From contig OZ022579.1 in assembly GCA_963669155.1 (NCBI GenBank), positions 20,369,571 to 20,433,570 on the forward strand: DNA of 64,000 nt, written 5' to 3'. This document shows positions 57,044 to 64,000 of this stretch, one piece after another (positions within the stretch are counted from its first letter, which is position 1; every line of letters begins with the position of its first letter). The notes under the pieces were generated by a model. That model did no database searches, had not been told where the DNA came from, and saw only the letters and a program-made list of their open reading frames with translations. The position numbers were made by a program, and so were the translations under genes. The DNA is from Arbacia lixula (Eukaryota; Echinodermata; Echinoidea; Arbacioida; Arbaciidae).

Positions 57044-58082
57044 TTAGGATTCATCTTTTTTGGCTGAGTGTTTCTTGAGGGGTCTATGCAAGACATCATA
57101 TATCTTTTTAAAGAGAGCCTTGTATTCCGGTGGTCCTGACTCAAAATGCTGATCCACAGGGCAGGATGGACGAATCTCTTGACTCGTCAGATTTTCGTGG
57201 CTCGTCATACTGGAAGCAGCGGGTGGCGACGAACCAAGGGAATTCAGACTGGAAGACGAGGCCTTTGTCGGGGAAGCATTCTTTTCGCAGAGCTCGTGGT
57301 GGTAGGAGGTGTCTGTTTGCTTCTTCCGGCGTAGGCTGTTGGTCCGGGATCGGTTGCCGGACTCGTGGAATGACGCGCTACGGCTGCGGGTTAAAAGGGT
57401 GTTGTACTTGTCCATGAGGGTGTGGTACTGGGCGTCGATCTCACCGAGCAGGGAGACGCCGTCCGATGACCCCGAGTGGATGAGGTCGTGGTCCGGGAGG
57501 GGGCAACGCGTTTCCTCGCACAGCTCCTCAACGATTGGCGTCAGATCCAAACTCCCATACCGCTTCATCTCCCCATCCCGCTCCTCACTCCCCTTCGCCT
57601 TCTCAAAGTTGTCCCCTCCATCTTCGAAGCTGATGACGCTGTCACAGTACTTGCAGACAGCTTCGTTGAGGTTGTCTAGTGACCGGTAATCCCGCTTGAT
57701 CTCCATCATGCGGGACTTGACCTGGAGCTCCCGGTTGTGATTCTCAAGGACCTTGTTCTCCCTCACCAGGACAGCCATCTCTGACTGCAGCTCATTCTCC
57801 CTCTGCTCCTTGAGGGCCAGCTCCTGCTTCAGGGTGCGGCTGGCCAGCTGGAGGGTGCTCAGCTCCTCCTCGTACATGCTCTCGGCCGACGGCTTCCCCA
57901 GGTCAAAGCTGTGGGCCCGACGTAGAGGGAGCCCTCCCCAGCCGTTCAACACCATGGCGTCATGGCTGCGCTGCTGTCTCCGCCCCTCCCTCAGACGCTC
58001 CTTCTCTGCTGCCCTCAGCTGGTCAATCAGAGCCTGCTGGTCATGAACCTGTGCCTCCAGGGTGTCTATGGACTCAGTCATC
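57044..58082 (-). CDS. CDR2-like last coding exon
   Basis: The acceptor is CTGTTTTCCAG at 58083-58084. An in-frame ATG (MTESIDTLEA) follows at once but is internal by homology. The exon runs 345 codons to TAA. It is GC-rich (about 55-60% by eye) compared with its flanks, as expected for conserved coding DNA. A possible poly(A) signal (AATAAA, minus strand) lies at 56643-56638. Confidence 0.92.
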
Positions 58083-60720
58083 CTGGAAAACAGACACCAG
58101 AGATCCATCATGTGTTACAGAGCCTTAAAAAATATTACTTTTGTCTAGTCCTACGTCTGTGTCTCCAGGGTGTCTATGGTTGGATCTGTCGGAGGACCGG
58201 TTTGATTTTTTCTAATCCGGTGTCCGATGAAACAATACAAAACATAGGAAATGTCATGATTAAAAAAAGATCTTGTTTGTTATGTTCTTGAAATGTATTT
58301 TTACCACTCATGTTTATATTGTGTGTGTTTTTGTGGGAATGGAACAGCTTGTGATTTCGTTTGAAATAGCTGCTATCATTTGCATGATGAATGCTGAATA
58401 CATATCGTGGTCCATAGCTAAGCCATGCCAGCGCGCATGCAGTACACCTTTATGTACACAAACTTACAAATGGGCCTGTCTATAGTAATGGGTACATTTC
58501 TGTTACATTTACTGTAATATTTGCATAAATCTCTTTAATTCCAATTATTATATTTTTGTCTCTTAAATAAACCAGCCAATAATAATAAAATATCAAAGAA
58601 ATGTATTGATTTGCACTGTACAAGGTTTTGTATGCTTCAGAAAATTTGCCCTGTACAAATTTGCCATAGCACATTGGTAACGGGACAGATAAATTTGTAA
58701 TACAGTTGTCTGTCCCGTTACCACTGTGATATGGCAAATATGTACAGACTTAGTTCAGAAATATATAATAATGAACATTCAGAGCAGGATTTTAGCTGAA
58801 GTTATTTTGGAGGAAATTAATTCAACACTCTGCCATATTTTGGTGCTGCAAGATGGTCATAATTTCAAATGATTCAGTTGTGCCAAAAAACATCCCTTTA
58901 CTGTAGACAGACCCAAATACATGTATATCAATGGGTGCGGCCGCGGCAGGTTTGTGCTAGAATATCAAAATTGACGTCCGACGATGGATTGCAAAATTCG
59001 CATACATGCCTACGCATATTGCTGCGATGAGCTCAAGATTCTGTAGTGCAAATAACGGAGTGCTGTGAAGAAGGATTATCTGAGAAGAGAGTCACCTTCC
59101 ACAGGTTTGCACGATATAGCGTAGGAAGAAATGAATTGTCTGTGATATTTTGAGTTGGACCCCGCGGTCTGCCTAATGCCACGTTCTTATCCAGTTGGTA
59201 CATAGAAATCTTAACATGGATTGAGATTTCTATGAATCGGTATCCAGACGGCAGTTACACTGACGTATATTTGCAATTATGGGCTTATTATTGTAAAACG
59301 TTATCAGGACTCTGCGCCTGTGTTCTAGCTACTTGCATGGGTAAAATTTACTTTGGGCATATTTTCATTGTACAACATTTTCAAACATAAGCTTGCGGCT
59401 TGCTAGCTATAGCTAATAAGCAGCACACAAACATATTAACATCAAGCAGGAGTTATCAGATGTAATCCGTTTAATTATCTTCTTTTTTGTCATATCAATT
59501 TTGACACGATATTAATAATAATATTCAGTTCTTGAATAGCGCATAACACATAGCTACGAATGTCCCTATGCACTAAAATGAAATTAGAAAGTAAGTAAAG
59601 AGTGTTGGGCACTGAGTTCATTACGTGTTAAACAGATACTTTTTTAAGGAAGTCTTAATCACAAATGTTGAAACGCTTTTCTGTGATAAGGCTGCCAGCA
59701 GAGACATAGCAATTAAATGTAATTTTTTTATTTTGTCTTTGCCGAGCCTCCTCCGCCCAGGGGTAAAGGGCGAATGGCAAGGTAGTGCTTGCTATATATC
59801 TTGTTCTTATGGAAAGTTCCCAATTTCAATGGGGCATCTGGTTTGAAAACAATCCGGTATGACTCGGGCTTTGTCTATGCACTCAGCCATTCTCCCAAAA
59901 CAACATAGATTCCTTAAAGGTGATATTCATAGGAAATAAAATCAAATAAATATAGTTTATTTTATAATTGAATGAGTTATTAAAGCAATATATGCAGCTA
60001 ACATGCCGTGAAAGTGTTCAGTTATGTGTTTAATGAAAGTCAAATTTCACTAAATTGACTCTCTTCCTGACCTACGAAATCGCCTGAGGAAAGTGGCGTT
60101 GTGTGTACGTCACAGCCGGGATATGCTTCACAATGACCATTGTGTATCACACCTGTTAATCCACTAGCAACTGCCATCACAGTTTCATTAACAATGCCTG
60201 ATGCTTCTGGCGGAAAAGAAGCTGCGGATTGGCATGTGTGATGCACAATAACGCCTCCTGTTTCTTACGTCAGACCTAAAGGCCGTTTCGGATGACAGTA
60301 GGTCAAATTTGTCCCAGAGAATACGGTGATTGTTTTCACTCTAATTTCGCTTTTTGGAAAGTGATATATTGTTTGAATGTCATCCGAGCTCATTGTATGG
60401 CTTATAAGCTTTCTGTAGATGAATATCTTCATATTTTTGGATTCTCTTTGAATATCACCTTTAAAGACAATCATTTTGCCTTGGATTTGTGCTGTCTAAT
60501 ACTGTGCAAGGCTCAGTGTGTATAATATGAATGGATTCTTACATGTGAGTTTTGATCTCTAATAAACATACCCCACAACTCTCTGTTGAGCAGTCTTAAG
60601 GTCATGCTTGAGCCGTTGGTTGTCCTGCTCTAGGTCCTGAGAGCTGATGTCTAGCTGTTCATAGATGTGAGCTTTGGACTCGGTGATGTCCCGCAGGATG
60701 TGCAGCTGCTTCTCAAGATA
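57044..60720 (-). CDS. CDR2/CDR2L-like coiled-coil protein, 3' part (partial)
   Basis: Two exons are visible, 60720-60572 and 58082-57044, joining in phase (GG plus G gives Gly) for about 395 residues to TAA at 57044. Visible order: coiled coil (YLEKQLHILRDITESKAHIY, QLDISSQDLEQDNQRL, MTESIDTLEAQVHDQQALID, then Glu/Arg-rich heptads). A loop with YGSLDLTPIVEELCEETRCP follows, then GEIDAQYHTLMDKYNTLLTR, a Ser-rich linker, and GPPEYKALFKKIYDVL near the end. The EVDEQYHALLEKYEELL-like and PEYKALFKEIF motifs are hallmarks of vertebrate CDR2 and CDR2L, cytoplasmic coiled-coil proteins (CDR2 binds MYC through its coil; both are antigens in paraneoplastic cerebellar degeneration). The first exon or exons lie beyond 64000. 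An invertebrate single ancestor of CDR2 and CDR2L is likely, so no symbol is given. Confidence 0.88.
58652..58746. repeat. Imperfect palindrome, 37-bp arms
   Basis: TGTACAAATTTGCCATAGCA with TGGTAACGGGACAG at the left, and CTGTCCCGTTACCA with TATGGCAAATATGTACA at the right, differ at four or five places. The loop is about 20 nt. It lies in the CDR2-like intron. Confidence 0.85.
60572..60720 (-). CDS. CDR2-like internal exon (coiled coil)
   Basis: The acceptor is TGTATATAG and the donor GTATGT. It reads YLEKQLHILRDITESKAHIY, EQLDISSQDLEQDNQRLKHD and LKTAQQRVVG. It corresponds to the YLTKQ, HAKVYEQLDVTARDLE and AAQQKI stretch of CDR2L. Phase 0 at its start implies an upstream exon outside the window. 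Confidence 0.88.
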
Positions 60721-60979
60721 CTATATACAGAACAGAATCAGTCATAAAACTATAGTCAGACATACATGTTTAATAGAAAAAACATGCAAATCTATACAAT
60801 GACAATGTACTGGGGGGAGGGGGCGGAGGGTGGGTTGGAAGGATTTAAATATGTTTGTGAGGGCTATTTCTCAGACCTTGTGTTGTGAAGTGTGTGTTGT
60901 GTTGGTCAATGTGGGCTATCTCTAGTCTACATGTAAGTCCCCCAAAACAGATAGAAGAGGCACCGTTATCGTCTTGACA

Positions 60980-61680
60980 TATTTCTGCTTAGCCACGTGA
61001 TTTGACTGAGGGCTTAGATTTGAAAAATGCATGTCATCTTTAGAACGCTGACATATCACTGGTCATATCAGTAGCAGGTCACATCAGCATGTTTGCCATT
61101 CAGCTAAGTACACTAGTCTGCAAACAAACAAGGCCCATCTGCCTGAGCCCAACTGTACCAGGGTTAATGTGCATACATAATTGTCCTCATACATGTAGCT
61201 ACCATTGTTCATACTGATAATGGATTCTCCTTCTGCATAGCATCAATTAACAAGGCGGTTCTCCTCATCAAAACACAGGTGGTATTATCCAAGTCTCACC
61301 TGTACCAAGTATGAACACAATTGATGCAGAAATTAAACAAAATAAAAGTTACACCAAAACATTTAAAAAAATGACACACATGGCCTCATATCATTTGACT
61401 TTTTGACCCATAGATGACCTTTGATCATCCTCATCAACACACATGTGCTATTGCCCAAGCTCATTTGTACCAAGTATGAACACAATTGAAGCACAAATAA
61501 AGAAATGAGAGCAAGTTAAACCAAAATTTTAACATTTTTGTAACAGTCTCACAGACCAACAAAACTAACAGAATAACAGACCAACAGACTACGGTAACAG
61601 GAAAAGTCATTACTAGGTCTCAGCTGAACTTTGTTCAGGCAAAGACAAAAACTGACCCGACAATCAAACTGTATCCTTTG
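60980..61680. other. CDR2-like intron, no gene seen
   Basis: CACCTGTACCAAGTATGAACA and TTGTACCAAGTATGAACACA (61299 and 61467) mark a short direct duplication. Otherwise nothing was recognised. Confidence 0.5.
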
Positions 61681-61682
61681 TT

Positions 61683-61906
61683 GCACCACAAATTGTCGTC
61701 CCTGCACAAATTGTCGTCGACGACAATTTGTGCAAAATTTGACAAAACCTGACACCACAAATTGTCGTCCCATGCACAAATTGTCGTCGGCGTCAATTTG
61801 TGCTGCAGGTGATGTTCCCATTTTTCGCCCTGACGGACGACAATTTGTGCAGGCAAACTGATAGCTCGTTGCACAAATTGTCACCCCTTGCACAAATTGT
61901 CACCAG
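61683..61906. repeat. Cluster of GCACAAATTGTCGTC motifs with a perfect 32-bp palindrome
   Basis: Nine occurrences of CACAAATTGTC or its reverse lie in 220 bp. The stretch 61703-61734 is a perfect palindrome, TGCACAAATTGTCGTC followed by its reverse complement. A near-palindrome with GGCGTC at its centre follows at 61772-61803. CACCACAAATTGTCGTCCC repeats at 61686 and 61753. Confidence 0.92.
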
Positions 61907-61953
61907 TCCCTGTCTTCAAAATGTTGGCATGTGTGGTTGTGCCTGTGATGTGT

Positions 61954-61960
61954 ATGTAAG

Positions 61961-61991
<31 letters not shown>

Positions 61992-62194
61992 TGTGTGTGT
62001 GCGTGTGTGTGTGTGTAATTGTGTGTGTGTGCGTGTGTGTGTGTATGTGTGTGTGTGTAATTGTGTGTGTGCGTGTGTGTGTGAGTGTGTGTGTGTATGT
62101 GTGTGTGGGTGGGTGGGTGTGTGTATGTGTGTATGTGTGTGTGTATGTGTGTGTGTATGTGTGTGGGTGTGTGTGTGGGTGGGTGCATGTGTGT

Positions 62195-62230
<36 letters not shown>

Positions 62231-62240
62231 ATGTGTAGCG
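61954..62240. repeat. GT microsatellite, interrupted
   Basis: About 290 bp of GT with regular AATTGTGTGTGTG and TATGTGTGTG interruptions and GGGTGG steps. It creates spurious Cys/Val and His/Thr frames. Confidence 0.95.
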
Positions 62241-62899
62241 CACGTGCTGGAGTATGGGCTAGGTTGTTTGCGTGTGCGTGTGTTAGCGATGAGTGTTGAG
62301 CTTTATATGTATGTGTACGTGATGGGGATGTTGAGGTGGGTGTGTGCAATATATGTATGCGTAACCGTGTAAGTACGGAATATTACGTGTGGGTGCATGG
62401 TGATGGTGGTGGTTGTGTGATTGTGTGTGGGGGGGGGGGGGCGAGCGCGCGTGTATGTGTACATTGTGTAGATGTGAAGTCGTGTATTTGTGTTGAGGAA
62501 TTAGCCAATGGGTTTTGCATTGCCCTCTTTTTCATTGTTCTATCAATATAATAAAAATTACACAGTGACGATGGTCATCGGGGTTACTATATTGGTGTGA
62601 TTACAAAAAAGAAATGTCATGATGGTGAATGGAATTATAAACAAATATCAAAATATGATCACCCTTATGATCGTGCCAATAAGGCAAAATGAAAATAATT
62701 GACAATGCTCTAGAGTAAAGACAGCGAGTCAGTTAAAGTCAAATTTCATTATTTCCTTCTAGGAATAATACGAAAGCAGGGGAAACAGTTTATGAATTGT
62801 TTGTTCTGGCATTGCCCCACTTTTATGTGTTAGAACTCAAAACTTGACTGTGTTAACTGTCTTTATTCTCTTAGAGCAGTATTTGTGTTAAGTGCACGT

Positions 62900-62952
62900 A
62901 CACCCCCCCCCCCCCACACACACACACATACACAAAAACACACACGCACACC
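62900..62952. repeat. Poly-C and CA microsatellite
   Basis: A run of about 14 C leads into CA repeats. Confidence 0.9.
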
Positions 62953-63059
62953 ACCATACAGACAGACATCCACACCCATACACTTACCAACCCACACTAG
63001 TGGAGTGGATAAGGTGAATAATTGTGCACTTTTGTGTACAAGCACCAAATTTGGCACAC

Positions 63060-64000
63060 ATGTTCACAATCATATTTCGGACAATATTAGATATAGAGGT
63101 ATCTCAAAATGTTTTCAGGGACACCTGGGTGCAGCCCCCAAATTGCCCCAGGGGCACTTATATGTTATTAACTTCTTTTCGAAAACGCACGGCCGGACTT
63201 GAAAAAAAAAAACCTTGATAGGAATCATCCTTAGGCAATAGGTACCTTACCTTTTTTCAAATGTGTGGTCGTAAATGGCAAGAAGGCCGGGGGATAGCCC
63301 CCAAACTCCCCTGGGGGCGTTTTTCTCTTATTTTAGGACATTTTCTCAAGAATAAATAACTGGATTTTAGCCAAACTAGATAGGAATCATCCTGTGGTAA
63401 TAGGGAACATTAGATGTTAGATTTGGGGTACACAAGTGGCAAGGGGCTGGGGAAGGGGGGGGGGGTATCCCCCAAAACGCCCCAGGGGGAAGTTTTCTTT
63501 TATTTTTCTAATACTTTTTCTCAAGAATAAATAACTGGAACCACCCTTAGGTATTAGGGACCTTAAGTTGTTAGAATGGGGGGACACAAATTGCAAGGAA
63601 CTGGGAGGGGGTAGCCCCCCCCCCCCAAAAAAAAATGCCTCCAGTTCCTCTTATTTTTTCCTTTTTCAGAAGAATACATAATAAATAAATAATGATAGGT
63701 ACCTTAGTTATTAAGATGATGCTATGCAAGTGGCGAGGGGGGGGGGGGAGCCCCCAAATGCCCCCAGGGGGCAAAGTCCACTGGTTTTGTTACCTTTTCG
63801 CAAAGGTACATGACTGTCTTTTAACCAAGTTGAAAGAAGTCACCTCGGAAAAGAGGACCTAATTAGGTTGTAAAAATGGGATACATATCTAAAAATGAAT
63901 GTTAGATTTCATCAAAACTCGACAGATTATTCTAAGGCAATGGGAAAATTTGTTACAAATGGGGATCCCATCTGTCATGAACTAGCCACCCTCCCCCTTC
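63060..64000. repeat. Tandem repeat, about 165-bp unit, to the window edge
   Basis: Recurring AGGAATCATCCT, TTCTCAAGAATAAATAACTG, ACACAAGTGGCAAGGGGCTG and GGGGGTAGCCCCC-to-CCCCAGGGGG blocks mark about five or six units. CCCCAGGGG-type blocks lie at about 63147, 63309, 63482 and 63766. G and C runs within units vary in length. It continues beyond 64000. Confidence 0.85.

Noticed and set aside
57130-58291. Several plus-strand frames of 60-126 residues
   Set aside because: Antisense shadows of the CDR2-like last exon.
61881-62372. Cys/Val-rich and His/Thr-rich frames up to 149 residues
   Set aside because: Direct translations of the GT/CA microsatellite.

Overview
The window is animal nuclear DNA: spliced genes with GT-AG introns, about 60-65% AT by eye, and dense microsatellites and transposons. 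The two host genes and the repeat style (LINE, Tc1, pogo-like, TTAA MITEs, a Gypsy-like solo LTR, long foldbacks, frequent ACATGTA words) suggest a marine invertebrate deuterostome, most likely an echinoderm. Species cannot be fixed from sequence alone. No bacterial, phage or CRISPR features were seen.

Two host genes were recognised, both on the minus strand, head to tail. (1) A complete seven-exon MBOAT7 (lysophosphatidylinositol acyltransferase) gene has coding exons from 44184 down to 19937. All seven exons join in phase to give 482 residues with the family's Asn and His active-site residues. (2) The 3' part of a CDR2/CDR2L-type coiled-coil gene has exons 60720-60572 and 58082-57044; its 5' exons lie beyond the right edge. 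Nothing links the two genes functionally.

Layout. 1-4.96 kb: tandem array of a 1.36 kb unit. 4.97-14.4 kb: a dispersed repeat (called R1 here) split by a three-level nest, in which a Tc1-like transposon holds an element with inverted ends, which holds a LINE. 14.4-16.6 kb: a TGACC-rich element split by a solo LTR. 16.7-19.5 kb: a TTAA MITE, an array of a self-complementary 16-mer, and two long foldbacks. 19.9-44.2 kb: MBOAT7, its introns filled with TGACC-rich elements, a Harbinger-like transposon that keeps a phased three-exon gene end, a pogo-like transposon, MITEs, a tRNA-like sequence and a decayed transposon-type gene. 44.8-49.4 kb: inverted repeats, a LINE remnant and three more R1 fragments. 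49.45-55.2 kb: mostly unique AT-rich DNA with a perfect 51-bp hairpin. 55.5-56.6 kb: another TGACC-rich element. 57-60.7 kb: CDR2-like exons. 61.7-64 kb: a palindrome cluster, a GT microsatellite and a tandem repeat reaching the window edge.

The most interesting non-gene signal is the TGACC-rich family. Each copy has about 170-bp units carrying AGGTCA half-sites spaced by one base (DR1, the RXR-heterodimer/HNF4 type of nuclear-receptor site). Also notable are a 15-mer recurring in both orientations around the Harbinger-like insertion and several perfect long palindromes. I did not find a convincing new multi-gene system.
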